From NCBI GenBank assembly GCA_001600415.1, contig BCJX01000002.1:481341-545340 (forward strand): a stretch of DNA of 64,000 nucleotides, given 5' to 3'. Below, in pieces: positions 31,851-43,691 of the stretch. Position 1 is the first letter of the stretch. Each line of letters begins with the position of its first letter. This DNA comes from Pascua guehoae (Eukaryota > Basidiomycota > Tremellomycetes > Trichosporonales > Trichosporonaceae). A model generated the notes under the pieces. The model saw only the letters and a program-made list of their open reading frames with translations. It was not told where the DNA came from and did not search any database. The position numbers and the translations under genes were made by a program.

Positions 31851-32002
31851 CGAGTCGACCAGTGGCGTGGCGCGAATAACACACGTTGGAACGGTCGGGC
31901 TCGGCCCTGATCTATTGATAGCTCGGTCGGGCGAAGCACACATCTAGACTACATAACGGACGGGTGGATGGGACAGCTGGGTGGCGGGGGCGGGCGGGGC
32001 GG

Positions 32003-32140
32003 NNNNNNNNNNNNNNNNNNNNNNNNNNNNNNNNNNNNNNNNNNNNNNNNNNNNNNNNNNNNNNNNNNNNNNNNNNNNNNNNNNNNNNNNNNNNNNNNNN
32101 NNNNNNNNNNNNNNNNNNNNNNNNNNNNNNNNNNNNNNNN
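32003..32140. other. Assembly gap (138 N)
   Basis: Run of N flanked by G-rich sequence (GGGCGGGGCGG and GGGGCTGGGG), consistent with a collapsed poly-G or GC-rich tract. Confidence 0.95.
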
Positions 32141-32394
32141 GGGGCTGGGGCTCGGCGCGCGTCCGCCCGACGAACGGTTCGGCCGATAATGTGCCAAGCC
32201 GCAAAACGATAAACGAGACCCGAAAGAAGAGTCACACGACGTAGACCGACTGCGGATGCGCAGAGGTCAGTGGGCCAATGGGAGGCGGTGCATTACTACG
32301 GCGCAGCTGGGTGGCGAATCAAGGCACGGACGCGTCGCGTCGCGTGTGCTTTTCGCGCGGCCGTATGGGTGGCTGTGGCTGTGGCTGCGGGGGT

Positions 32395-32478
32395 CTGCAG
32401 CGCACACACCGGTCTGCAGCGCACGCAGCGCGCAGCACAGCACGCAGCACGCAGCACGCAGCACGCAGCGCAGTTGGA
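32395..32478 (+). repeat. Degenerate GCACGCA satellite
   Basis: Seven- to ten-bp units GCACGCA/GCAGCAC repeated with a few variants. Confidence 0.65.
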
Positions 32479-32849
32479 GACGGGGCTGTGCATGCATCTG
32501 GCCATCTAGCGAGGTGTCGGCCGACAGCTCGCAGGAGCGTGACCCCAGCATTGGGCATTCGTCCACGTCCGAGTCCACGCCCGAGTCCCAGGTCGCCATC
32601 CACAACACGCCCGACGCCATCCATCCACACCCCACACCGCACACTGCACACTGCACACCCCTCGCCCCACACTCACCAATTACAGCCAGTGTATGTGTGG
32701 CCCTTCGGCCGGGGACGCGGGGACACATGGGGCCATGTGGGGCATCGGGCACACTGGCCCACTAGCGTACTGCAGCACTGGGGAATCTGGAGCACTGGAG
32801 CACTGGAGAACCGGGGGAGGTTCCGGTCCGCAGCCACGTTTGGACGGGG

Positions 32850-32875
32850 GCCAATGGCGGAGACCCCAATTCACC
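32850..32875 (+). repeat. Composite element copy l (two parts)
   Basis: GCCAATGGCGG (32850-32860) and CAATTCACC (32867-32875), offset 17; the TATCTAATC and TCGGCCG parts are not close by. Confidence 0.55.
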
Positions 32876-32928
32876 GTCTCGGTACGTTGCACAACCTCGC
32901 CCGATGATGGCAGCAGGGTGCGCAGCGG

Positions 32929-32993
32929 TCGGCCGTGGGACGCTTGGCATCGCCGACGCGTCGCCAGTGCCATGGCGTCGGGGCGGATTCACC
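32929..32993 (+). repeat. Composite element copy m (three parts, CCAAT box damaged)
   Basis: TCGGCCG (32929-32935), GCCATGGCGTC (from 32969, one A short of GCCAATGGCGTC) and GGATTCACC (32985-32993). The spacing from the box to GATTCA is shorter by that one base. Confidence 0.55.
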
Positions 32994-33071
32994 TCGTTAG
33001 CACGCGCGTCCCTGGGGGACAACGATCTGTGCGTCGTGTCGGCCGTGGGCTGGGTTTGGGTGGCTCGTGTG

Positions 33072-33199
33072 GGTATCTAATCTGCATGCTGCCGATGGGC
33101 TCGCTGCTGGCAGTAGGTTTGGGCGAGCGACATGGGCATTGTGGGTGGGCCTGCTCGGCCGTGGTGATTGCGAGCCAATGACGTAAGCCCCTATTCACC
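33072..33199 (+). repeat. Composite element copy n (complete, long first spacer)
   Basis: GGTATCTAATCTG from 33072, TCGGCCG (33155-33161), GCCAATGACG (33174-33183), CTATTCACC (33191-33199). Offsets are 19 and 17; only the first spacer is long. Confidence 0.7.
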
Positions 33200-33733
33200 G
33201 CAACGCCCGGCGTTTACACCTGGCGCGGGTCCAGTCTGGCGGGGCGGTCGAGCAGGGCGAGCATCGTTGCGCTGGTCGGACCCGGAGGGTGGGGAGTGTG
33301 CTCGCGTGCTCACTAGTTGGTGTGTCTGTTTGCTCGTGGCTCGTGAGCATATACAATTGAACCGCCTCAAGCTCCACGAGGCCCGAGAGCTTGCCACAGA
33401 TGGACTGAACGGATCTGCTATATACAATGATGCTCGTGCTGATTCATGGTCATGGCGGCCAAAACCACCAGAGTGGTGAGCATGAGTGCCTATTAGCTTG
33501 GCCACGACCACTGGCCTCGACTTTTTGCCCATGTTGTCACACAAAGTCTTCCAGTGCAATCTCTCACGACCCGAGCTGTGCATCGCACATTATCGTCCAC
33601 GTCTACTCTACTGTTCTACAGAATTCCACTTGACTTGATCATCTCCGACCATTCTGTCATGGCCCTCTTGTCCCATCCTCTTCACACCTTACTCCATCCC
33701 TAGGTGCCACCATGAGCTATCCCCCAAGAGGCA

Positions 33734-36700
33734 CTACCCACGGCCAGGATAATAATTCCCGCGCGTGGGCACACTCTCTCCCGGCCGTAGGACCGGCACA
33801 CTGACGCCGGGAACTGGCACGGGCCGCCTCGAGCCGAGTGGAGGCATGATCGGCAGCGCGAGGGGGAGACCGAGGCCACCAGTTCCATATCCGAGGCCCA
33901 TGGACCGTCCGGGGGCGTACGAGCGGTATTGCATAGGACTGGATGTCAGCGCTGGCAAATAGAGTTGGGGATGTGGGAGTGGCAGTGGAGGTGTATTGGG
34001 AAGGGTGTTCGCAGGGCATCAAAAGCAATTTCGAGCAAACGTCACGAGGGACGCCTGTCCGACATGTACAAGATGGAAGCAGGCCAGGGCGACCCACGCA
34101 CACTGGATGCGGTGCCCTTGGCATGTACGCGGGCACAAGTGGCACTTGATATGCGGGCACAAGTGGTGCTTGATACGCGGGCACAACGGGAGCTTGGTAC
34201 GCTGGCACATACGGAGCTTGGTACACTTGGGGTTGCGGATAGTACCCCGCTCCGGGCACGGGCATTGGTCGCACAACAGGCGCGGTTGGGACAAGGTATG
34301 GATGGGGTGGGACAGAGACGGGAGGCATCGGAACAGGGGGCGCTACGTACCGCCATGCCGGAGGGGGCCCTGCGACGGGGGCAACGGGAGCCGCCACGGG
34401 AACGGGCGCAAAGCCTGGGGCCGGAGGTGCGCAGTAGTAGTCGTCAATGTCGGACGGGAGGCGGTGATGCCTGTCGCTGTGGGTTAGGTCGAGGTTTATG
34501 AGATAGGTGAACATCAACTCACCGGTGCGAGGACTTCCGGGGCGACGAGTCGCGGTCATCCTTCTTTGACCTGCGAGACTCCTTGTCGTCATCCTTGTCC
34601 TTGTTGTCCTCACTCGTGTCCGACTTGGACTTGTTCTTGGGCTCCTTGACCATGATGTAGCCATCGTCGGACGAGGCGGATGACGACGAAGGAGCCGTGA
34701 CAACAGTAGCCGCCTTTTCACTCTTGCTGTCGTGTTTCGAGTGCTTGGACTTTGTCGACTTGGACGACTTGGCCGACTTGATCGAGGCGCGGTCGTCGTC
34801 CTTGGAGACGATCGAACGGCGATCGGCGTCCTTGTCGCCCTTTGTGGACTTGTCGTCCTTGTGGTCCTTTTCAGATTGGGCCTTCTTGTCCTCCTTCTTG
34901 GCCTTCTCTCCCTCCTTGGCCTCGGCCTTCTCCTTCTCGGCCTTCTTCGCATCCTCCTTCTTGTCCTCTTCCTTCTTCTTCTCCTTCTTCTCCTCCTCCT
35001 TCTTCTTCTCCTCCTTCTCCTTCTTGTCGTCCTCCTTCTTCTTCTCCTTCTTCTCCTCCTTCTTGTCCTTGTCGTCCTCCTTCTTCTCCTCCTTCTTTTC
35101 CTCCTCCTTCTCCTTCTTCTCCTCCTTCACCGGCTCCTTCTTTCCCTTTAACGACACATGCACCTCGTCGCCATGCACCGAAATGTCAACCGTCGAATCC
35201 TCGAGCGCGGACGTAGCCTTGACAGGCGACTTGACGCTCTTGACAGACTCAGCCTTGACGCTCTTGACCGACTCGGCCTTGACCGACGCGGGGGCCTTCT
35301 TGGGCGACTCCTTGGGGCTGGGAGCCCGAGGTGCCTCCTCAGTGCTGACCTTGACGGTCGTGCCAGCATTCGTAATGACAATTTCCTGCTGGGAAGGCGG
35401 TGGCACGGCTGCAATCGAAGTACGCTTCGACACTGGCGAGTCCTTGACGGACGGAGCCTTGGGTGTCACCCTCTCCGTCCTTGCCTCGTCGGGCTTGCCA
35501 ATCTGAACAGTGGCACCATTGACCGTGACAGTCACGTCCTGCCTGGGGACTGTGGGGGGCGGCGTCAAGGGCTTGGACGGTGCCTTGACGGGCGACTGGG
35601 GACGTGAGGGCGCAGGGGACGCCAGTGGGGAAGGGTGGGTGCGGATCGCAATGCTCGTCGTGCCCCGAAGAGCGGCTGCCGTCGCAGAGGACGCGCTAAC
35701 GGAGGGCGACTGGGTATACTTTGCCGGAGAGCGAGCGGGAGACATCGGTGGGGGCGAGTTTGAGCCACGCAGGGCAGCAGCCGTTGCAGCTGAGGCAGAG
35801 ATGGTGATTGCTGATGCTCCAGTGGTGATGCGCACCGGCTTGGGGGAGAAGGGCATCGCGGCCTTGTGTGGGTCGCGGGGAGATTCATGCTCTTCTGGCA
35901 CAGGGGCGGGTGCGACCGGGGCAGGCGTCGCCGGGGCTGGTGGCACAGGGGCGGGTGCGACGGGGACGGGAGCCACGGGGGAGGCGACCTTCGAGGGTGA
36001 CCTTGGCGCAGGTGCCGCCTTTGGCTGTGGGGGCGGTGTCTGCGGCTTGGTGGCCGACGGCACCCTCTGGTGCCGCTTGGAGCTTGAAGACTTGCGCTGC
36101 GTAACCGAGGGGATAAACGCCTTGTAGTCAACTGCATGTCAGCTATACGACCCAGTGCTGGTGAACATACCCATCTTGATCGGCTTGAGACCACCGCGCG
36201 TGCCCGCGGGCGGAGTAGCGGGCTTGGGCGGAGGCGTGGGAGCCTTGGTCGGCGACGATGGCCGCCTCATGGGCAGGGTCGGTGACTTGAGAGGAGGAGT
36301 TGGCGCTTTAGGAGGAACCTTTGGCGGCGGCGTCGGCGCCTTGACGGACGGAGGACGCACAGACTTGGCGGGGCTGGCCGGCCGGGGAGACGGAGACGAG
36401 CGCGGAGACGAGCGTGCTTCCGCATGGGTGGCAACATTCGCCAGTGCGCTCTGCACTGCCGCCTGCGCTTCGGCGAGCGGCACCATTGACTCTCGCTTCG
36501 AGCGAATGGATGATGTGCGCTTGGAAGGTGTCTGGATCGACCGCTGTGCTGGAGCAGGTGATGCCACGACCGGTGCAGGCGCTGGTGCGGGCGCGGGTGT
36601 CGGCGCTGGTGCAGGTACTGGGGTGGGTGCTGGCGCAGGTGCTGACGCAGACACTGACACAGGTACAACAACCTGCTGCACATACTGTACAGGGGCGTTG

Positions 36701-39486
36701 TGGACGTACTGCGACTGAGACCGGGCTGATGGTGCCGGCGTGACGATCGGCACAGCAGGAGGGGGCGGTGCCGGCGTGACGACTGCCACAGCAGAAGGCA
36801 GCGGGGCCTGTGCAGCTGCGGGCGTTGGCAGCGTCACATACGGCCCGCGCGCGGGTGTTGGGGCGGGCGACAGGCCGAGCATGGGCGTCTCGGGCAGCGG
36901 GATGCGACGCGGCGACGGTGCCTCGTTGGGGAGAGGGGGGAGAGAGCGGTGTGACATCTTGGACTCGTTGTCGGCGCCTTCAGGGGTAGTGGGGGCGGTG
37001 TCGATAGGAACGGGCTCGAAGGGGGGTTCTTCAGGCTGAGCGTCTGTAATAGGGACGAGTGCGACGGTACCAGTAACGGCTGGTTCGGACTCGGGTTCAG
37101 TAACTGGAGCAAGAGTGACCAGTTCTGGAGAGCAAGGTTCAGTCTCGGGAACAGACACTTCTCCGATTTGCGCGCCGATGACTGGGGCAAGGATTGCGGG
37201 CTCGGCGGGGAGTTCGGACTCGGGATCAGTGGCCGGTGCAAGAGCGATCGCCGTAAACACAACGGGTTCGAGCGCGGGCTCTTCCTCGGGCTGAGAGACA
37301 GAAACTGGTTCGACAGCAGCAACTGGCTCAAAGGCAGAAACTGGTTCGACAGAAGCAACAGCTGACTCAGAGGGTTCTTCCTCGTCGGGGTTCGTGTCGG
37401 TGACAGGAGCGAGCAGGATCTCGGGGAAGACGATGACGGGCTCGACCTCGGACTCTACCTCAGACTCTACCTCGGGAGTCTCGGTGGAGGAAATGAGCGT
37501 ATGAGAAGCACTGGGTTCAAGGGCGACAGGCTCAGGGTCAAAGTCCTCGGTCGCAGGGGCGAGTGTGACAGAGGTGGTGGGTTCTGGTTCGACCGCGTCT
37601 GTGGCTGGCGCAAGAGCGATGGATTCACGCGACTGATCAACGACCTCGGTACAAGGCGCTAGAGTGACAGGCTCCACCTGCGGCTTATCACCAACGGCAA
37701 TAGATTCTTCGGTCAAAGGCGACGAGTCAATCGAGTTGGTAGAAACCGTATGGCTGTCGTCGACACCAAAGTCGCTCACAAAGGCTGGAAGCTCCGGCGC
37801 CTCGAGGAGGGAATAGTGGTGGTTTGACGGAGGCTGATAGTCAGACTCGGGGCCGATATTGACGAGAGCCGCGAGAAGTTCGATGGGCTCGGCGGGGAGG
37901 GGTTTCTCCTCGCGTTCGTACCGTGCGGGCGAGGGTATTGGCGCAGGGATGCGGTCAACTGCCCGGGGTGGCGCGTAGTCGATGGCGGTGATCGGGGGAC
38001 GTGAAGCGCGCGAGCGACTAGACGCGAGAGAAGCAGCGGGCGACGATGTGGTCGAGCCAAATTGGTTGATAATACTGCTCGACTTGATTGAGGGCGTCGG
38101 TGACGGGACAGTCGTGGCAGGAGCCGACTTTGTCTTGCTAAAGATCTTGGGCAGGGGGAGTTTGCTCAGACGCTTCTGCTTCTTGGGGCCGAGGGACTCT
38201 TTGATGGTGGGAAGGCTGAAGACGTCGTCTGGAGCCTCAGAGGGGGCTTCTTCCACAAGGGGAAGACTGGGAGAAGGAGGAGAGTGACGCGAGGGCGAGT
38301 GGATGAATGAACCGCCAGGCGAAGAACCTGGTGAGTGGCCGGGGAAGGGCTCTCCTAAGTGGCCCGGGGTGCGATGGTTGTCGTTGTGGTGGGTGTTTTG
38401 CGAGTTCTTGCGAGTGCGGAGAGAACGGAGACTCTTAAAGCTCGCAAGGGACCCGATACTATTTGCACGCTTGGGAGCAGACTCGTGGACTGCGGGTGGA
38501 CCCGAAGAAGTCACAGAAGGGAGACCCTGTGGGGCACCGGTGTACGAGTAATGTGAATGGAACGAGGCCGGGCGCGCCAGAGAAAGTGAGGCAAGCGGCT
38601 CGTTGGACGAGTTGTGCGACCTCGAGCGGGGCAAGGAAGGACGCGAGTTGAGCCTCGTGCGGACCGACTGCGGTGGTGTCTTTGGCGGTGAGTGGTGGTG
38701 CTCGGTTGGGTCGGTCTTGCTCTTCCTCGGTGAGAAGCGCGAGGAGGACGTTGAACGGCGCGAGGTAGATACAGGCAGTGACTGCGAAGTGAAGGGCAAC
38801 GAAGACTTTTGTGCGGGTGCTGGCTCGTTTAGCAGGAAGTCGCGCCAGTGCTCGCTGCTCTTGTTACCGATCTCGTCTTCCTCGTCGTCGGCGTCGTCAA
38901 ACTCGTCAAACTTGCGGTTGCGTTCGGGCTCGGGTGGCGGGTTGCGCACAAAGACGGGCTTAAACTTGGCGGTGAGCGGCGTGTCCTCGCTGAGGTTTGG
39001 AGGGATCTCGAGTGTCTCGCCAATGTCCTCAATTTCTTCGGCGAGGCTGCGTGTGCGGCTGTGACGCGACGTATCGCTGTCACTGGGTGCGCGGCGGTAG
39101 GAGAGTGCGCTCGAAGCAGCAGAACCTGGACCGGCGCTTTTGGGTGCCTGGGGAGACTCTTCCGGCTCAGCCGACAGAGGTGTGTAGGGCGAGTGGGGGT
39201 GGGAGCTGCGTGGCTTGAGAGAAACCTCGACGACCTTGTCACCGTCGTCGTCCAGAACGGTGATGATAGGCTTGCTCTTGTCGTCGTCGGACGAAAGGTT
39301 GAGGAAGAGGCTTGCCTTGGGGCTTGCCCGTGGGCTTACTGGACTGGCTGCCCTGAGCTGGGCGGTGGCGGGGTACACGGGGGTGTTACCGGTCACGAGG
39401 CCGAGGGTGGATTGGGATGCCGGTGGGTTGGTGGGCAGTGGGTGGGAGAGGCTGGTGGAGCGTGCTGGTGGTGGGAGGAGTGACAT
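33734..39486 (-). CDS. Large disordered Pro/Ser/Lys/Glu-rich protein, 1834 aa, 4 exons
   Basis: Exons 36171-39486, 34523-36131, 34102-34476 and 33734-33938 sum to 5505 nt, an exact 1835 codons, which supports joining three frames into one gene. I recognise no domain. N-terminal half: Ser/Pro-rich with basic and acidic patches and an acidic segment (FDEFDDADDEEDEIGNKSSE). A middle region repeats a [VI]xLAP[AV]T[DE] motif about eight times in a Glu/Pro/Val background. Then Pro/Ala-rich tracts, SxxK/PSKAPTPP repeats and a strongly charged Lys/Glu tract (KKEEKKEKEEKKEEKKEDD and similar) near residues 1390-1500. Exon 3 has a VPAYQAP repeat (four units) and exon 4 ends YYPGRG. The last intron is 163 nt. 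Role unknown; scaffolding, cell-cortex or nuclear roles are all possible. Codon use of the charged region creates long antisense open frames that are not genes. Confidence 0.75.
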
Positions 39487-41040
39487 TGTGAAAGAATTGA
39501 TGATGAGTGTTGAGAGGGAGGGCAGTGGGGGGCGGACAGGCTCTGGGGGTACGGTGGGGGCGAGGGGGCCAAGGGCGCGGCGGTGGGTACTGGGTGGTAG
39601 TTGCTTTGTGGTTGGGGCAGGCCTTTACGGGTGTCCGTATGGGTGGGGGGGGTTTGGGGGGTGGATAATGTGGGGATGCGAGAGGGCACCGAGGGACGCG
39701 AGAGACGCTTGGACCGCCTTTACCTTATTGTCCGTTGTGATTCGAGGTGCACACTTGTGGGACAGGACACAATACAGACTGGTCGGATGAACATGGGCGC
39801 CCGACAAGTCCGTTCTGTGTACTCTGCTTGGTTTGCGTGTGTAACGGTCGAAGACGCGTTTGTGGGTTGGGGATCGCAGACAGGATGGACAGGGCGGCAA
39901 GCAAGCTAGTGGAGTGGAGACGAGATGCAGAGGTGAGGTGGTGCGTGTACAAAAGTTCGAGAATGGGGCGGCTGTCGTTGGGTTGATCTGGCGTTTGCGT
40001 TTCAGTCGTCGGTCGTGTTGATGGGTGGTGCTATTGTCGTTGTGCTGGGGAAGGAGGGGAAGGGTTCCGAGGTTTGGGTTCTGTTTAAGCTGTTGTCTCG
40101 TGATGGTGGGTCGATGCGGACAAGACGTGTAGGGTTGTCAGTGAAGAGGGGAGCAACAGCACGACAGGACGGCAGTCTCCGCAAAACACCCTCTGTACCT
40201 CCGAACTTTGCTATCGGCACAGGTCCTGTCCCACCTCTCTGTTCCCGGTCCACACGTCAGAGACCACAGGCCACAGGTCACAGGTCACAGGTCACAGGTC
40301 ACAGGCCGTAGGCGACAGGCGACAGGGCCGCGGCGTCGCCCGGCCCCGGACCCCGGTGCGTGTATTTGCGCGTTGGGTATTCGCCCGCCAGATCATGGGT
40401 GAAGGGAATGCACCAGTGTCGGCCTGTCGGAGGAGCATGGGAGCAGGGGGGTAGGATGTGGAGGGGAGGGGTTGATTGTGGTTGCCGATGTGCTTTTGCG
40501 GTCGGACCTCTGTGGGAGGTTTGGTTTGGACTGTGTGCACTATTGTTGGTCATCGGGAGCGGGAGGGATCGGCGTCGGCGCTGCGGAGGTCATGGGCTGG
40601 CCAAGGCAAACCAAGGCAAAAACAGCCAGGTTCCAGCCGCAAGCCTCCTGTCAGGGGATTCGTGTCGACCTGTCGAGACATCGCGAGACATCCACTCGCC
40701 AACCCAGCCGTACTGGACGCTTTTGACCGCCAGCGAGGCTGATTCCGAGCACGACAAGCCACGGCGGTGCGGGAGAAACATATTCAAGGAAGAGGAGGAG
40801 GAGGAAGAGGATGATGGAAGATTCCAACCCGAGTTCATCCAGTCAGAAATATGACCATGCCCACAAGCCACGAGCAACGCTTGTTTCAAGTTTCGACCCC
40901 GCACAAAGCTCGTCCATGACGTCACCCAGCAACCGCCTTTCCATCACTCTCAAGACTGTTCTACATGACATGGACATATGGACATGCTTACAACATGATA
41001 CTACTATACTGCGGGGGCATCTCAGTCTCTAACATACGCT
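39487..41040. other. Intergenic region with 7-bp microsatellite
   Basis: Promoter side of the disordered protein gene and 3' side of SLX4. Contains the short AGGTCAC array listed separately and a GGA-rich stretch near 40790. No gene seen. Confidence 0.6.
40265..40305 (+). repeat. AGGTCAC heptamer array
   Basis: Five to six tandem copies of the heptamer CACAGGT with one variant at each end. Confidence 0.85.
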
Positions 41041-43691
41041 CTAGCCGTACCGCCTCCGCTGAGCCGTCGGGTCAGACGTATAATATGTCACTCCCTGTTA
41101 CCGTCAGCCAGCGCCACTTACATCTGTTAATCCGTTCCTTCCCCTTCCGGACTCACCCGCAAGTCGAGGAACCGTTTTAGACGCGGCTTCCAGCTACGTC
41201 CCGTTACCCCGGCGGTAATGGCACGGCTCACGAGCTCATCGAATGCTATGGGCTCGTAACGAAGGACGCGAAGGTAGAACGATTCGTCATCCGTGATCAT
41301 GGCATAGAACTGCTCGTCCAGCGTTGTCGTGTTCGCGACATCTGACTCAGAGGCCGTGCCCTGATCTGCAGTCTCGCTGCTCTTGGTCTTGCCTTTTGCC
41401 TTGGAGGCAGTTTTGGAGGCAGTTTTGGAGGCAGTTTTGGAGGCAGTTTTGGAGGCAGTATTCGATGCACGGCCCGATGCGCGCCCTTTGCCCTTGCGTT
41501 TCCTGGGGGAGACAGTCGGGACGGGGTGAAGCGCCGACCAGCAGCTTGTTGCAATGTGCACAAGCGCTGCGTGGTCGGACGATGGTCGATACCCATACTT
41601 CTTGGTAAGGCGCTGGCGTGTCAGCTCCGCTCCATGATTACGCAGGGGTTACACACTCACCTGAAGCTTGGGGACATCCCAAGATGCATAATCTGGCATG
41701 CTGCGCGCGGTCTTGACGGGTGTGATCGGGTCGGGCTCCTCGCCGCCCTCGCTTTCGCTTGACATATCCTCAAAGTCGTCCTCGTCCTCTCTCTCGCTCC
41801 CACTCGCGTCCATGTCGTTCTTACTCCGAATGGCCGCCATATCCTCGTCGCCAAGAGCATCCACACCCTCACCATCCCACACCAGGCACGCATCGTTGCC
41901 CCAGCCGTCCTCGGGCTCGCCATCCGCAGCGCTCGACGTGTCCGATAGTATGGATAAGCGCGCGGCACCACCATCACCTCTGTCGCTTGACGAATCCGAC
42001 AACATGGACAGGCGCGACGCAGTAATACCGCCCCCGTCCCACGTCAACACCGCATCGTTCCCCCATTCGTGGTCGCTGGGATAAGCGTCGATGTCAATGA
42101 CCTCGTATCTCGACATAGGCTGCGGTGTCGGCGATTCGCGCTCATAAAAGCGTGTTTCAGCCGTCGGCGTGACAGCTTCGCGCTCGCTCCAGGCGTGATC
42201 GCGCCGCACGGGACTCGAAAGGGACAGACTACCCAGCTCGCTGGACGGCGGGTCGACCGCCGTCTCGTTGGGCCAGTCCCACGGCGATGGCGCGGAGCAT
42301 GCGTCCGCGGTCCATGACTCTGGGCTTTTTCTCGGGGGGGCACGATGAGTCGCGCGTACCACCCCTCCCCTGAAAGGGCTGCGAGAGGCTGTCTTGTAAT
42401 GGCTGGCCATTGCCGGGAATTTGAGAAGAGGGCATGTGGTAGCCGGCCCCGTGGTCTTCGTCACCTTCGAGGATCGCCTGGCTTGCTGCCACTGCTGCCT
42501 GGCGTTCGCGGGCGGCAGTCTCGCGCCGGAACCCGTCGCGGACAGCCTGCGATAGCCCAAGTGCCGGAGGAGCCTGGAGCAGTAGACTACTCGGCGCGAG
42601 ATCCGGTGACGGTGAGCGCGGAGGACGGGCGTATTCCGAGGCGAGCTGGGACATGCCCAATGGCTGCGTAGACGGAAGGGGTTCGTCCGGAGAGAGGGAT
42701 CGCGTAGGGGAGCGCGACCGCGAGGGCGAGCGAGACCGAGAGGCAGATGGTGAACGCGAGGTCGACGAGCGTCGCGACAGACTCCGCCTGATCGGTGTAG
42801 CTCCCACAATACCGCACACGCGGTCATCCACGTCGTCGCAATATGCGGCTCGGCGAGAATGGGTGGCAGTTACTGTTGTGAGGTTCAGGGTGTTGCCACG
42901 CCGATGCGAGTTGCCCGGCGCTTCCGTATGTGGGTCGTTGAGAAGATCCCGCGCTGCCGCCGCACTCGCTCGCCGGCCGAGGAGCGTCAGATCAAGTTCT
43001 GGTTCCAGAACGGCAGCGATGAGCATTTGGAGGTCAGGGGCCGGGTTTGGAGGGCGGTAGAGCGGAGGCAAGCAGTTGGCCATGTGTCGCTGGACAATGT
43101 TAGCGTGGAGACAGACTGGTACGATGCCAGCACAATGCCTACCCAGCGAGCTGCCCCGCTCTCCTTGGGCTTGAAGTGTTGATGGCATACAACGCACGCC
43201 GGGAGATGTAGCAGCACGGCCGTCTTGCCGAGCCATTTTGGAACGGGAACGGTGCGTTTGTCTACTGGTGGGACCAGTGGGAGTGCGCTGGACGACGACT
43301 CTAATACAGTCGAGTCGATCTTGACACTCGATGTAGATGTACTTCTTGTCGTGACCGACGAGATGGTTGTCGATGTGGTCGCTCGAAGCGCACTTGACGA
43401 CCCTGAGTCTTGGCTGAACGTAAAGCGGGTTGTGAGCTCTTGCACTTTGGTTTCGCGCAGGAAGACAATTTCGTCGTCTTCTTCATCTTCTTGGGGTGGT
43501 GTCGGCACACGCTTGGGCGGCCGTCCTCGCTTGCGCCGTTGTGGGGGTGCGGTGATGGCCGGTGCTTCATCTGGTTCTTTGGGTTGGACTGACGCTGAGC
43601 GTGATCGTGTGGACCGAGACTGCAAGGTTGGAGGGGGGTCAATGGCGATAGGAACGTCCGAGTCTGAGTCGGACGTGTGTGTCCTTGCCAT
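41041..43691 (-). CDS. SLX4: SLX4 structure-specific endonuclease scaffold, 815 aa, 5 exons
   Basis: Exons 43143-43691, 42360-43089, 41661-42319, 41157-41612 and 41041-41094 sum to 2448 nt. SLX4 is the nuclear scaffold that activates the SLX1 nuclease on branched DNA during repair and recombination. After the first splice the sequence CVVCHQHFKPKESGAARWRH then MANC gives C-x2-C...H-x3-C, a UBZ4-like finger. The C-terminal SLX4 domain is clear: LTKKYGYRPSSD, then AMITDDESFYLRVLRYEPIA, LKRFLDLRGVTYYTSDPT and a basic end QRRRYG; the short fifth exon supplies the last 17 residues and was chosen because it restores the conserved GVTYYTSDPT block. In between lies an RS-rich stretch (about residues 270-310), acidic patches and a (TASK)n tandem repeat. 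The N-terminus has an AT-hook-like KRGRPPKR. The intron between exons 2 and 3 is inferred from phase and consensus. Confidence 0.88.
41400..41462 (-). repeat. 12-bp coding repeat in SLX4 (TASK units)
   Basis: Five near-identical copies of TTTTGGAGGCAG encode consecutive TASK units within SLX4 exon 4, in frame, so repeat-number change would keep the reading frame. Confidence 0.85.

Larger units (their letters stand above)
25177..33733. other. 8.5-kb gene-free, repeat-rich region
   Basis: No frame in this stretch has recognisable family signal; the longer ones come from GC-rich degenerate repeats. It contains a local tandem duplication (25.98-26.44 kb), several degenerate satellites (26.15-26.70, 26.98-27.06, 31.23-31.37, 32.40-32.48 kb), a 20-bp poly-G at 31102-31121, an N gap, a 221-bp inverted-repeat element and at least 14 full or partial copies of a composite element, individually listed. 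The 7-mer TCGGCCG or its complement CGGCCGA is strikingly frequent from 27.1 to 33.2 kb. It could be a centromere-like, origin-like or subtelomere-like region; nothing seen decides between these. Confidence 0.7.

Noticed and set aside
26839..33082. GATTAGATACCC copies look like the universal 16S rRNA site
   Set aside because: The 12-mer matches the conserved small-subunit rRNA word, but the sequence around each copy differs and shows no rRNA (for example no GTAGTCC after it). The likeness is chance within the composite element.
26000..33700. Calling the gene-free island a centromere
   Set aside because: Only repeat content and lack of genes are seen; no sequence feature proves centromere identity, so it stays a hypothesis.
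34697..35506. 269-aa Phe/Ser-rich frame on + strand
   Set aside because: Exact antisense of the Lys/Glu-rich tract of the disordered protein; its membrane-like look comes from complementing AAG/GAG codons.
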